From the NCBI GenBank assembly GCA_900544255.1, contig UQUM01000006.1, forward strand, positions 1-64,000: a stretch of DNA of 64,000 bases. Direction: 5' to 3'. Source of the stretch: an uncultured Sutterella sp. GTDB lineage: Bacteria > Pseudomonadota > Gammaproteobacteria > Burkholderiales > Burkholderiaceae_F. The notes beneath the pieces were generated by a model. The model worked only from the letters and a program-made list of their open reading frames with translations, did not search any database and was not told the origin of the DNA. Below are positions 42,514 through 51,103 of this stretch, in pieces (positions within the stretch are counted from its first letter, which is position 1; each line of letters opens with the position of its first letter). A program made the position numbers and the translations under genes.

Positions 42514-43914
42514 ATGCCCATCAGTATTTTTGAAATGTTCCGCGTCGGCATCGGGCCGAGCTCCAGCCACACCGTGGGCCCCATGCGGGCGGCGGCTCTT
42601 TTTCTGCATGAATTGGAAAAGACGGGTACTGCAGGGAAAGCGGCGAGGCTCACAATCGATTTGATGGGAAGCCTCGGTGCCACCGGCAAGGGCCACGCCA
42701 CCGACAGTGCAACCGTGCTCGGATTGATGGGAAAGTCGCCGGAAACCGTGGACACGGCGGCCGTACCGCAGATGATCAGCGCCGTGCAGCAAGAAAAGCG
42801 ACTCACGCTCGGCAACGGGAAGACGCTCGCGTTTGATTGGGGCAAGGACATTACGTTCAGTCCCGATAAGGTGGCTGCATTTCATACGAACGGCATGCAG
42901 TTGGCGGTCTATGACGACGCCGGCAACAAATTGCTGGAACGCCGTTACTACTCGGTGGGGGGCGGCTTTGTCGTCGCTGCGGATCCGGAGAACTTTGAAA
43001 AGCCCGCCAAAAGCGCGGAAGCCGCGGTGGAAAAACGCGGAACGACGGCCGTACCCTTTAATTACGTGAATGCTTCCGAACTTGTGGCAATGGCCCACGC
43101 CACCGGTAAGACGATTGCGGAGGTGGTGCGTGACAATGAACGTACCCGTCGCACGGATGAAGAAATTGATGAAGCGCTCGATCACGTTTGGGACGTGATG
43201 CGGAAAGGAATAGAACGGGGGCTTGCGACGGAAGGCGTTCTTCCCGGGCCTCTGCGCGTCAAGCGTCGTGCTCCGGTACTCGTAAAGAGGCTTAAGACGA
43301 ATCCGGCGGGGTACGGTCCCTTGGCTGCCTTGGATTGGGTAAACGCCTGGGGTTTTGCCACCGGGGAAGAAAATGCCGCAGGCGGGCGCATCGTGACGTG
43401 TCCCACGAACGGGGCTGCGGGAGTGGTACCCGCCGTACTGCAGTATTACGTGAAGTACTCTGCCAATGCGAGCCCCGAAGGCATTCGGACGTTTTTGCTG
43501 ACGGCGGGGGCCGTTGGGATGCTCTACAAGGAAAACGCGTCGATTTCCGGGGCCGAAGTCGGGTGCCAAGGGGAAGTGGGCGTTGCGACCTCCATGGCGG
43601 CGGCGGGACTTGCCGCGGCGCTGGGAGCGACGGTGGATCAGGTGGAAAATGCCGCGGAAATCGGTATGGAACACCAGTTGGGCCTTACCTGCGATCCGGT
43701 GGCGGGCCAGGTGCAGATTCCCTGTATCGAACGCAATGCCGTAGGGGCGGTGAAAGCCATTAATGCGGTGCATATTGCGTTGGCTGGCGACGGCCGACAC
43801 GTAGTGAGCCTGGATAAAGTCATGCGTACGATGTTTGAAACCGGGCGCGACATGAAGGCGAAATATAAGGAAACGAGCCGCGGTGGTCTGGCGGTGTGCA
43901 TCGTGGAATGCTGA
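42514..43914 (+). CDS. sdaA: L-serine ammonia-lyase (iron-sulfur type)
   Basis: The 466-residue enzyme deaminates L-serine to pyruvate. It has the substrate motif GIGPSSSHTVGPMRAA and the Fe-S cysteines in VTCPTNGAAGVVPAV, LTCDPVAGQVQIPCIERN and a Cys near the C-terminal end. I start at 42514 because AGGG lies 6 bp upstream; ATGs at 42463 and 42508 are in frame but the first lies before the terminator hairpin. The alpha and beta parts are one chain, as in proteobacterial SdaA. Confidence 0.95.
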   Translation: MPISIFEMFRVGIGPSSSHTVGPMRAAALFLHELEKTGTAGKAARLTIDLMGSLGATGKGHATDSATVLGLMGKSPETVDTAAVPQMISAVQQEKRLTLGNGKTLAFDWGKDITFSPDKVAAFHTNGMQLAVYDDAGNKLLERRYYSVGGGFVVAADPENFEKPAKSAEAAVEKRGTTAVPFNYVNASELVAMAHATGKTIAEVVRDNERTRRTDEEIDEALDHVWDVMRKGIERGLATEGVLPGPLRVKRRAPVLVKRLKTNPAGYGPLAALDWVNAWGFATGEENAAGGRIVTCPTNGAAGVVPAVLQYYVKYSANASPEGIRTFLLTAGAVGMLYKENASISGAEVGCQGEVGVATSMAAAGLAAALGATVDQVENAAEIGMEHQLGLTCDPVAGQVQIPCIERNAVGAVKAINAVHIALAGDGRHVVSLDKVMRTMFETGRDMKAKYKETSRGGLAVCIVEC

Positions 43915-43997
43915 TTTTGACGGGGGTATGCCGAGAAGCGTTGCGAGGCTCGGTATACTCCCCGCATTCGTTTTTCTCTCAAAGGATTTTTTAAAAA

Positions 43998-44657
43998 ATG
44001 GCAGAACTGAAGATCGTGGACACGGCGGTCGGTGACGGCGCCGAGGTGAAGGCAGGCGACAAAGTCCGCGTGCACTATACGGGGCGTCTCACGGATGGTA
44101 CGGTGTTTGATTCGAGCGTGTCCCGTCAGCAGCCGTTCGAATTCACGGTGGGCGCCGGCATGGTGATCCGCGGTTGGGACGAGGGGCTCCTCGGCATGAA
44201 GGTGGGCGGCAAGCGTACGCTCACGATTCCGCCCGAAATGGGGTACGGCGAAGCCGGTATCGGCCCCATTCCGGGAAACGCAACGTTGGTGTTTGACATC
44301 GAACTTCTCGACATCGTCGAAGTGCCGCCCGAAGGCGAACTCGAAATCGAAGAAGTAGTGGAAGGCAGCGGCAAAGAGGCCGCCTTCGGCAACACGGTGC
44401 GCGTGCACTACATCGGGCGTCTTACGGACGGGACGGTGTTTGACGAAAGCCATACCCGCGGCGAACCCATTGAATTCCCGTTGGGCGCCGGCATGGTGAT
44501 CGCCGGCTGGGAACAGGGCATCAAGGGCATGAAGGTCGGTGGCAAGCGTAAGCTCACGATTCCCTACAACCTCGCCTACGGTGAACAGGGCTATCCCGGA
44601 GCCATTCCGCCGTACGCCACGCTGATTTTCGATGTGGAACTCGTTGACGTGAAGTAA
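43998..44657 (+). CDS. Tandem-FKBP peptidyl-prolyl isomerase
   Basis: The 219-residue cytoplasmic protein consists of two consecutive FKBP domains. Domain 1 (about 1-107) has [19 protein letters not shown] and [15 protein letters not shown]; domain 2 (about 112-219) has [19 protein letters not shown] and [15 protein letters not shown]. Both retain the aromatic active-site pattern (Y, F, D, W, Y of GYGEAGIG and AYGEQGYP). Typical betaproteobacterial FkbP has one such domain of about 110 residues, so this looks like a recent internal duplication or fusion. No signal peptide. Confidence 0.9.
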   Translation: MAELKIVDTAVGDGAEVKAGDKVRVHYTGRLTDGTVFDSSVSRQQPFEFTVGAGMVIRGWDEGLLGMKVGGKRTLTIPPEMGYGEAGIGPIPGNATLVFDIELLDIVEVPPEGELEIEEVVEGSGKEAAFGNTVRVHYIGRLTDGTVFDESHTRGEPIEFPLGAGMVIAGWEQGIKGMKVGGKRKLTIPYNLAYGEQGYPGAIPPYATLIFDVELVDVK

Positions 44658-44671
44658 CCCTTCACTGATGA

Positions 44672-44701
44672 CAAAGAGGGCGCCTGCGGGCGCCCTCTTT
44701 G
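44672..44701. terminator. Bidirectional terminator between the FKBP gene and maf
   Basis: CAAAGAGGGCGCC (44672-44684) pairs perfectly with GGCGCCCTCTTTG (44689-44701) around a tetraloop. Confidence 0.85.
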
Positions 44702-44703
44702 TG

Positions 44704-45321
44704 TTAAATGGTCGTTAATCCCAGCGGCCGCAGCAGATTTCCGGTTTCAAAGACGGGAAGCCCCATGATGCCGGTGTAACTTCCCTCGATGCGGGCAATG
44801 AAAAGACCGGCTAAGCCCTGAATGCCGTAGCCGCCCGCTTTGTCATAAGGTTCGTCAGTGGCGATGTAGCGTTCAATCTGCTCCTCAGAGAGCGACGTAA
44901 ACGTTACCCGACTCACGCTTACCGCGTTAGTAAGGTGTTCGTCGTCCGTTCCAACCCAAACCGCTGTCCGAACTTCATGCGTGCCGCCGGAGAGGCGTTG
45001 CATGAAGCGGCGTGCTTCATCGCAGTCTGCGGGTTTCCCGAGAACGATGCCGTCCGAAATAACGACGGTATCCGCCGTGAGAACCGGGGCGGGGGTTCGG
45101 CCCTCGGCACGGATTTTGGCTAGCGCCGCCAGCGCTTTTTCCCGAGCGGTGCGGATGACGTAATTCTCCGCCGATTCGCCCGGCAGCTGCTCTTCATCCC
45201 CTTCGACGAAGGTGAGAACGTCCGCCATGCCCACCGGCATCACTTCAAAATCCGTGACGCCGATCGTGGTGAGAAGCTCCCGACGGCGCGGGCTTTTGCT
45301 CGCAAGATACAGTCTCGGCAT
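44704..45321 (-). CDS. maf: Maf-like nucleoside triphosphate pyrophosphatase
   Basis: The 205-residue protein begins YLASKSPRRRELLTTIG and contains VLTADTVVISDGIVLGKPAD and YIATDEPYDKAGGYGIQGLA, the Maf/YhdE signatures. It hydrolyses non-canonical or dTTP/UTP nucleotides and is linked to septum control. It is the last gene of yebC/purD-nadD-rsfS-rlmH-maf, 3 bp after rlmH. Confidence 0.93.
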   Translation of the reverse strand: MPRLYLASKSPRRRELLTTIGVTDFEVMPVGMADVLTFVEGDEEQLPGESAENYVIRTAREKALAALAKIRAEGRTPAPVLTADTVVISDGIVLGKPADCDEARRFMQRLSGGTHEVRTAVWVGTDDEHLTNAVSVSRVTFTSLSEEQIERYIATDEPYDKAGGYGIQGLAGLFIARIEGSYTGIMGLPVFETGNLLRPLGLTTI

Positions 45322-45324
45322 GAA

Positions 45325-45792
45325 TCAAACCCGGTGATAGGGGTGGTTGTTCAGAATCGACCACGCGCGGTAGATTTGCTCGACGAGCATGACGCGGGCA
45401 AAGGCGTGCGGCAGCGTCATCGAGGATAGGCGCAGCATCATGCGGCAGCCTTTCTTTAATTCGGGATCGAGCCCGTCGGCGCCGCCGATCAAAAACGTTA
45501 CGCCGCAACCTTCGTTTTTCCATCCGTCGACTTTTTTCGCAAAGTCCATGGTGGTGAAGTCGCGGCCGTGCTCGTCCATCGCGACGACGATGTCTCCGGC
45601 AGGAATGGCCTTGCGGATACGCTCGGCTTCTAGCTGCATGAGTTTGGCAGCGGGTTGTCCCGCGCGGGGTTCGGCTTTGACTTCCTTTACGACAACCGTG
45701 AAGTCCTTTGGAAAACGTCCGAGATAATCTTTGACGGCTTCATCGGCCCAACCGGGCTGACGAAGACCGACGGCGACAACGGTAATGTGCAT
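45325..45792 (-). CDS. rlmH: 23S rRNA pseudouridine-1915 N3-methyltransferase
   Basis: The 155-residue SPOUT methyltransferase has the SAM-binding knot segments VVAMDEHGRDFTTMDFA, VTFLIGGADGLDP and the C-terminal RVMLVEQIYRAWSILNNHPYHR that is nearly invariant. It modifies helix 69 of the large ribosomal subunit. It is spaced 3 bp from both neighbours, consistent with coupled translation. Confidence 0.96.
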   Translation of the reverse strand: MHITVVAVGLRQPGWADEAVKDYLGRFPKDFTVVVKEVKAEPRAGQPAAKLMQLEAERIRKAIPAGDIVVAMDEHGRDFTTMDFAKKVDGWKNEGCGVTFLIGGADGLDPELKKGCRMMLRLSSMTLPHAFARVMLVEQIYRAWSILNNHPYHRV

Positions 45793-45795
45793 GAT

Positions 45796-46161
45796 TTATT
45801 CCGCGGATTTGGCGTTGACGGCCTTTGCAAGTTCCATCGCGTGCGGCCCCCAGAGTTCGGCGAGGTTGTAGTAGTCGCGGACGACGGGTTGCATGCAGTG
45901 CACGACGACGGAACCGCAGTCAACGAGCACCCATTCGCCGGAGTCGAGACCTTCGAGTCCCGAAACCTTGCCGCCGTTTTCCTTCACGGCGCGGGCGGCG
46001 GAAAGACCGAGAGCGCGGGTTTGGCGGTTGCTGGTGCCGGAAGCGACGATGACGCGCTCAAAGGCGCTCGTCTTGTCGGTGGTGTCGTAGACGCGGATGT
46101 CCTGAGCCTTGACGTCTTCCAGGGCGTTGACGATAAGGGAAACAAGTTCTTCAGTAGTCAT
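45796..46161 (-). CDS. rsfS: Ribosomal silencing factor RsfS
   Basis: The 121-residue protein shows VNALEDVKAQDIRVYDTTDK, FERVIVASGTSNRQTRALG, GEWVLVDCGSVVVHCMQPVV and YYNLAELWG, the RsfS/Iojap family. It binds uL14 and blocks subunit joining during starvation. I start at 46161 (MTTEELVSL) behind AAAGAAAGA; an upstream frame to 46194 overlaps the nadD stop. Confidence 0.95.
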   Translation of the reverse strand: MTTEELVSLIVNALEDVKAQDIRVYDTTDKTSAFERVIVASGTSNRQTRALGLSAARAVKENGGKVSGLEGLDSGEWVLVDCGSVVVHCMQPVVRDYYNLAELWGPHAMELAKAVNAKSAE

Positions 46162-46171
46162 TCTTTCTTTT

Positions 46172-46834
46172 TCAATAGATGTTGCGGCGGGCAATTAAAG
46201 CCGCCGTCGGCGCAGGCAGCCAGGCCGAGAGCCGTCGTAGGGCTTCACGTCGGCCTGCTTCTGCAAAAAGCGTGCGGATTTTAGTCGAACTTGCTGCGTG
46301 TTCGGGCATCGAAAAGAAGGTGATTTTTCCGTGCGGGACTTCGTTGACGATTTCGGGCGTGGTAAGGCGCTCCTCTGCCCAGACTTTAACGGCCTCGGTC
46401 GGCGCACCTTTTGCAGTGCTGCGGCTGCAGACGGCAATCGACACGTAGTCCGTGAGACGAGTCCAGTCTTTCCAGGTGTGAAAGTTCACCCACTGATCCT
46501 GACCGATGAGGAGAATGAGGGGGAGTGACGTCCCGACGGCGTTTCTGAGATCTCGGACGGTGTCGATCGTGTAGGTCGCGCCCTCTCTTAAAACGTCCGT
46601 GAGGTTGATGCCGAATTCCGGGTGGTCGCTCACTGCGGCTTCGAGCATGGCGAGCCGCAGATTAAGAGGGGTCAGCACGTCTTTTTGCCACGGTGCCGGA
46701 GCCGGGACAAAATCGACGCGCAGGAGCTTGAGCTGCCGGATCGCTTCGCGCGCGAGCGCAAGGTGCCCTGTGTGCACGGGGTCAAAGGTGCCGCCCAAAA
46801 GGCCGATACCACGAGGAAAAAAGGGAGCAGTCAT
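46172..46834 (-). CDS. nadD: Nicotinate-nucleotide adenylyltransferase
   Basis: The 220-residue enzyme makes deamido-NAD from NaMN and ATP. The N-terminus has GLLGGTFDPVHTGHLALA with the T/HxGH nucleotidyltransferase motif, and the C-terminus ASSTKIRTLFAEAGR corresponds to the SSTxIR motif. The start at 46834 (MTAPFFPRG) fits the family better than the longer frame to 46870, which runs toward a terminator. Confidence 0.94.
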   Translation of the reverse strand: MTAPFFPRGIGLLGGTFDPVHTGHLALAREAIRQLKLLRVDFVPAPAPWQKDVLTPLNLRLAMLEAAVSDHPEFGINLTDVLREGATYTIDTVRDLRNAVGTSLPLILLIGQDQWVNFHTWKDWTRLTDYVSIAVCSRSTAKGAPTEAVKVWAEERLTTPEIVNEVPHGKITFFSMPEHAASSTKIRTLFAEAGRREALRRLSAWLPAPTAALIARRNIY

Positions 46835-46851
46835 TCTTAGAAAGGAAGAAA

Positions 46852-46885
46852 AAAGCACGCGGCCCGACAAGGGGCCGCGTGCTTT
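46852..46885. terminator. Hairpin terminator between purD and nadD
   Basis: AAAGCACGCGGCCC (46852-46865) pairs perfectly with GGGCCGCGTGCTTT (46872-46885). It separates purD from the nadD group although all run on the minus strand. Confidence 0.8.
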
Positions 46886-46906
46886 GGGGAATCGGCGTCC
46901 GAAGGG

Positions 46907-48175
46907 TTACTTCAGAGCACGATAGCCGATGTCGCGGCGCATCTGGGCGCCGTCAAAGTGTACCTGATCAGCGGCTTCGTACGCAGCGTCACGGGCTTCG
47001 CGGATGGTTTTGCCGAGCCCAACGACGCAGAGGACGCGACCGCCTGCGGTGACGAGTTCGCCCTTGTCGTTCGTTTTGGTACCGGCATGGAAAACGTGAT
47101 GCAGGGCGTCATTTTGGGGAAGCGCCGTAATCACGTCGCCCTTGCGGGGGCTTTCGGGGTAACCGTGGGAAGCGACGACGACGCCCAAAGCGGCACGATC
47201 GTCCCAATCGAGCGTCACGGTGTCAAGGTGACCGTCCGCCGCAGCTTTGAGCACTTTGGCAAAGTCACCGGTAATGCGGCTCATGATGGGCTGCGTTTCC
47301 GGATCGCCCATGCGGCAGTTGAATTCCAGGGTCTTTGCCTTGCCGTCCTTACCGATCATGAGGCCCGCGTAGAGGAACCCGGTATAGGGAAGGCCGTCCT
47401 TTGTCATCCCTTTCACGGTGGGTTCAATGATGTCGCGCATCACCTGGGCATGAATTTCCGGCGTGACGACGGGGGCCGGGCTGTAGGCTCCCATGCCGCC
47501 TGTGTTGGGGCCCTTGTCGTGATCCAAGAGGCGCTTATGGTCCTGGCTCGTCGCGAGCGGCAGAATGTGTTCGCCGTCCACCATGACGATGAAACTCGCT
47601 TCTTCGCCGTCGAGATAGTCTTCGATCACGACGCGGGCACCGGCGGCACCGAATTTATGGCCTTCGAGCATGTCGTCCACGGCGCGGTGCGCGGTTTCAA
47701 GATCCATCGCGACGACAACGCCCTTGCCGGCGGCGAGGCCGTCGGCCTTGATGACGATCGGCGCGCCTTTTTTGTCAAGATAGGCGTGAGCCTTTTCGGG
47801 ATCCGAGAACGTTTCGTAGTCCGCCGTCGGAATTCCGTGGCGCTTCATGAAGGCCTTGGCGAAATCCTTGGAGCTTTCCAGCTGTGCGGCTTCCTTCGTG
47901 GGGCCGAAGACGGAAAGACCTTCGCGGCGGAAAACGTTCACAAGCCCCTTCGCAAGCGGGGCTTCGGGGCCGACGACCGTGAGTTCGACGCCGTTTGTTT
48001 TCGCAAACTGCGCGAGTTCTTCAATATCGGTGACGGGGAGGTTTTCAATACCGGGTTCCGCGGCCGTACCGGGGTTACCGGGGGCGATCCAGACTTTGTC
48101 GACGTTTTCGGACAAAGAGAGACGCCAGGCGAGAGCATGTTCGCGGCCGCCGCCGCCCACAACGAGAACTTTCAT
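46907..48175 (-). CDS. purD: Phosphoribosylamine-glycine ligase
   Basis: The 422-residue ATP-grasp enzyme of purine synthesis starts MKVLVVGGGGREHALAWRLS and carries APGNPGTA, KADGLAAGKGVVVAMD, LPLATSQDHKRLLDHDKGPN, TGGMGAYSPAPVVTP and EFNCRMGDPETQPIM. It makes glycinamide ribonucleotide. It lies downstream of yebC, beyond a hairpin terminator. In many Burkholderiales hemF follows purD; it is absent here. Confidence 0.97.
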   Translation of the reverse strand: MKVLVVGGGGREHALAWRLSLSENVDKVWIAPGNPGTAAEPGIENLPVTDIEELAQFAKTNGVELTVVGPEAPLAKGLVNVFRREGLSVFGPTKEAAQLESSKDFAKAFMKRHGIPTADYETFSDPEKAHAYLDKKGAPIVIKADGLAAGKGVVVAMDLETAHRAVDDMLEGHKFGAAGARVVIEDYLDGEEASFIVMVDGEHILPLATSQDHKRLLDHDKGPNTGGMGAYSPAPVVTPEIHAQVMRDIIEPTVKGMTKDGLPYTGFLYAGLMIGKDGKAKTLEFNCRMGDPETQPIMSRITGDFAKVLKAAADGHLDTVTLDWDDRAALGVVVASHGYPESPRKGDVITALPQNDALHHVFHAGTKTNDKGELVTAGGRVLCVVGLGKTIREARDAAYEAADQVHFDGAQMRRDIGYRALK

Positions 48176-48222
48176 TCGATCAACTCCGATGGAGGAAAAA
48201 GGGAAAGGAAAAATTCGTTAAT

Positions 48223-48258
48223 AAAAAAACGGCGCACGTTACCCGTAAACGTGCGCCG
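48223..48258 (-). terminator. Intrinsic terminator of yebC
   Basis: On the minus strand CGGCGCACGTT (48248-48258) pairs with AACGTGCGCCG (48230-48240) and is followed by T7 (48223-48229). Confidence 0.85.
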
Positions 48259-48285
48259 CCTCTGCTGAGCTATAGAGCCGAGAGC

Positions 48286-49020
48286 TTATTCTTCGTCATC
48301 AAAGACGGCGCTCGTGTAAACGTTGGACACGTCGTCCAAGTCTTCGAGCGCATCAATGAGGCGATGCATCTTCTGAGCGTCTTCGCCCTTCAATTCCACT
48401 TCATTCAAGGCCTTCATCGTCACGTCGGACGCGGCGGGTGTCAAACCCGCGGCTTCAAAGGCCTTCTGCACGGCGTCAAACGCCTGCGGGTCGCAGACCA
48501 CTTCGATTGAACCGTCGTCCTGCGTCACTACGTCGTCGGCACCGGCTTCGAGCGCGGTTTCCATCACCTTGTCTTCGTCCGTACCCGGTTCGAAGAAGAA
48601 CTCACCGCAGTGCTTGAACTGGAAGGAAACGGAGCCTTCGGCGCCCATGTTGCCGCCGTGCTTGGAGAGAATGTGGCGCACGTCGGCGACCGTACGGGTG
48701 CGGTTGTCGGTGGTGCAGTCGATGATGAGGGAAGCACCGCCGATGCCGTAGCCTTCGTAGCGGACTTCTTCGTAGTTCACGCCTTCCAACTGGCCCGTGC
48801 CCTTCAAAATGGCGTTATTGATCGTGTCCTTCGGGACGTTGCCTTCGCGGGCTTTCAGAATGGCCAGACGGAGGCGGGAGTTCATGTCGGGGTCTCCGCC
48901 GCCGCCCACGCGGGCAGCAACGATGATTTCACGGACCAGTTTGGTCCAGAGATTGGAACGCTTGGCGTCCTGACGGCCCTTACGGTGCTGAATATTGGCC
49001 CATTTGGAATGACCGGACAT
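48286..49020 (-). CDS. yebC: YebC/TACO1-family regulator
   Basis: The 244-residue protein starts [20 protein letters not shown] and contains [20 protein letters not shown] and [20 protein letters not shown], hallmarks of the YebC/TACO1 family. Members act in transcriptional control and in relieving ribosome stalling on proline tracts. It stands alone between two hairpins, upstream of purD as in other betaproteobacteria. Confidence 0.95.
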   Translation of the reverse strand: MSGHSKWANIQHRKGRQDAKRSNLWTKLVREIIVAARVGGGGDPDMNSRLRLAILKAREGNVPKDTINNAILKGTGQLEGVNYEEVRYEGYGIGGASLIIDCTTDNRTRTVADVRHILSKHGGNMGAEGSVSFQFKHCGEFFFEPGTDEDKVMETALEAGADDVVTQDDGSIEVVCDPQAFDAVQKAFEAAGLTPAASDVTMKALNEVELKGEDAQKMHRLIDALEDLDDVSNVYTSAVFDDEE

Positions 49021-49154
49021 GAGTATGACCCTTTACTGATTGGTTTTGTTACGTCGGGCGGCGGTTTTTGAGGGGTACCTGAGGGACATTTTCAAGATGA
49101 AAACGACCGTCAGTAAATACCGGCGCCCCAAATTAAAGACTCACAATTTTAGCG

Positions 49155-49185
49155 CGGTACGGCGCTGTTGAAAAGCGCCGTACCG
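49155..49185. terminator. Hairpin downstream of the AlbA_2 gene
   Basis: CGGTACGGCGCT (49155-49166) pairs perfectly with AGCGCCGTACCG (49174-49185) around a 7-nt loop. No T tract follows on the minus strand, so termination is probable rather than certain. Confidence 0.55.
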
Positions 49186-49195
49186 GGAGGAATCG

Positions 49196-50662
49196 TCAGA
49201 GTTTCACAAGCCAACGCCCTTTTTTGGTCCCGGATCGGGTCAGGCGTCCCTCTTTTTTGAGTTTGGCGAGCCGATAGCGCACTTGGTCTTTTGAGAGATT
49301 GAATTCGCGGGCCATTTCGTCGAGCGTTGCCGTCGGGGCGTTTTTCAAATAAGACAGCAGGCCGTCAGTGTCATTTCTGGGGTTATGGCGCTTGGTTTCA
49401 ACGGTTACCGAGGCGTTGATCGGTTTTTGCAGAATTTGAGAAATTTGTGCCGCAGAGGGCCAGGAGACATCATTGGGCCGCATCAAGACGGTTCGAACGG
49501 CAAAACCGGCATCCGTGATGATGGGAGCAGGAAGGCCCCATTGCTTCATCAGACGGAAAGCGCGGGGAATTCCGCTGGCCCATTTTTCCATCAGATGGGT
49601 ATAGGCCAAGGCGTTGGCTAAAGCGGGATTGCGGTAGGTGGTGAAGCCTGAGATGGCTTGTTCAACCGTCATGCCGTCAGGGAGCCCCCCGGGGGAAGTG
49701 ATTTCGAGGCGATCTCGAAAAAGCGCGACGGTAATGCTGTCTTGGGCCGCAATGTAACTTCGATGACAAATGGCGTTCATGACCAATTCACGAACGGCAT
49801 TGGCCGGAAGTTCCGGAATGTCGTACCGCTCACCGTTGTTAATGATGGTGCGGACTTCCAGTTTGCTCGTCAACCAATCGACGGTTTGATGATACTGCTC
49901 AATCAGTGGGCCGGAAAAGACCTTTGTGTCGCGGATGTCGGTGCGATCTTCTCCGAGAAAAAGCCCGCACCGAACGGCACTTCCGGGAACCGCTCGGCAA
50001 GTGCCTTCCAACAGTTCAAATCCGTAATGAGGCAGTACGTCTCCGTTATTGCTGGAAATGAGTTTCCAGTCTTGCAAAATGGCCGGCGTCGGGGCTTTGG
50101 GCGGGGGGAGCGTCAGAGTTTCGGCGTTTTGTCGGGCTTCGGCGTAAAGCGCTCGACACAAGGCTTTAAGCCGCGTCGGTGTAACGGCCGGTGCCCCTGA
50201 AACGACCGTAGTATCAAAAGTACGACGACTGCCGCTGAAACGCAGTTCCGTCAGTCGGTAGATGTCGGCAAGACGCGTCGTAGCGCCGGTGCGGATGAAT
50301 GTCCCTTGATCAGGGCCCAGTTCTTTGAGGTAGTAAGGAGTGAACGCGCCGGGAAATACGTCAAGGACGACGACGGGTTTTTCGTCGAGAATTTCAACGC
50401 GGATTTTGTAAGCCACTTGAGGCGTACAGTTGTCCGCAATCGAATTGGTGACGGCGTCAGTCAAGCGGCTGAGATCTGTTTCCGGCGGCAGGCCTGAAAC
50501 CGTGCGAGATGCATCATCCACACCGATGATGATTTTTCCGCCCTTGCCGTTGGCAAAGGCCACGACGGTTCGGAGGAGTCGTTTTTTTTCGCCGGAAGAA
50601 TTGAATTCTCGTTTGTATTCGAGTTGTTCGGATTCCGGCGGCAGAAGGAAAACGGTCATCAT
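49196..50662 (-). CDS. AlbA_2 / ATPase-domain putative DNA-binding regulator
   Basis: The 488-residue protein starts with an AlbA_2 (Schlafen-like) domain: EYKREFNSSGEKKRLLRTVV and AFANGKGGKIIIGVDDA. A GHKL-ATPase-like region follows (AVRELVMNAICHRSYIA, LEITSPGGLPDGMTVEQAIS), then a C-terminal winged helix (DEMAREFNLSKDQVRYRLAK). These are often annotated as RecG-like transcriptional regulators. The promoter region carries an iteron array (50664-50900), a good candidate for its own binding site. Start is ATG 50662 or the next ATG. An accessory gene; function unproven. Confidence 0.85.
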   Translation of the reverse strand: MMTVFLLPPESEQLEYKREFNSSGEKKRLLRTVVAFANGKGGKIIIGVDDASRTVSGLPPETDLSRLTDAVTNSIADNCTPQVAYKIRVEILDEKPVVVLDVFPGAFTPYYLKELGPDQGTFIRTGATTRLADIYRLTELRFSGSRRTFDTTVVSGAPAVTPTRLKALCRALYAEARQNAETLTLPPPKAPTPAILQDWKLISSNNGDVLPHYGFELLEGTCRAVPGSAVRCGLFLGEDRTDIRDTKVFSGPLIEQYHQTVDWLTSKLEVRTIINNGERYDIPELPANAVRELVMNAICHRSYIAAQDSITVALFRDRLEITSPGGLPDGMTVEQAISGFTTYRNPALANALAYTHLMEKWASGIPRAFRLMKQWGLPAPIITDAGFAVRTVLMRPNDVSWPSAAQISQILQKPINASVTVETKRHNPRNDTDGLLSYLKNAPTATLDEMAREFNLSKDQVRYRLAKLKKEGRLTRSGTKKGRWLVKL

Positions 50663-50663
50663 T

Positions 50664-50900
50664 ATTGTGGGAATTAATTGTGGGAATTCTTATAACAGTT
50701 TACCACAATAATGAAATGAAACGTAAATCTTGTGCAATGATATATTTTTGATCGTCGGTTTTGTGGAAATTGTGGTGATTGTGGGAATTATGGGGATTTG
50801 CCATGATCATGCTTGAAATAATTCTATTGCGTTGAAAATTAAGATAATAGTAGAGTATTTATAGCTTTTCTTTGGATTGGAATTGTGGGGATTATGGGTA
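50664..50900. repeat. 9-bp TTGTGGGAA iteron array
   Basis: ATTGTGGGAATT occurs at 50664-50675 and 50677-50688. Four head-to-tail 9-mers lie at 50761-50796 (TTGTGGAAA, TTGTGGTGA, TTGTGGGAA, TTATGGGGA) and two more at 50883-50900 (TTGTGGGGA, TTATGGGTA). An inverted copy CCACAATA starts at 50703. The 441-bp gap 50663-51103 holds no gene, so this is a multi-copy protein-binding region between two divergent genes. Confidence 0.75.
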
Positions 50901-50952
50901 ACGGAATCTGAGAATCTCAGACTTTGGCATCTGGGATGTCGGCCATCGGCTT

Positions 50953-50966
50953 GTAACCCGTGTTAC
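50953..50966. promoter_or_regulatory. Crp/Fnr-type palindrome upstream of the flavoprotein gene
   Basis: GTAAC-CCGT-GTTAC is a perfect inverted repeat with Crp/Fnr-like spacing, 138 bp before the flavoprotein start. A Crp/Fnr regulator gene follows the flavoprotein gene. Confidence 0.45.
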
Positions 50967-51103
50967 GAAAACGACGGAAAGAAATTGAGCGAATGGCTTT
51001 CTTTGTAGGTTTCAGTTTCAATTAAGAATCGTCGGAAGCGGATTGGATTCCCTGTCAGTTCCGCGAGTCCGACAGTTAGAAAAATACCATAAGGAATAGC
51101 ACC

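Noticed and set aside
49155..49185. CRISPR-like or mobile-element inverted repeat
   Set aside because: It is a single perfect hairpin downstream of a gene, with no repeated spacer structure and no transposase nearby.
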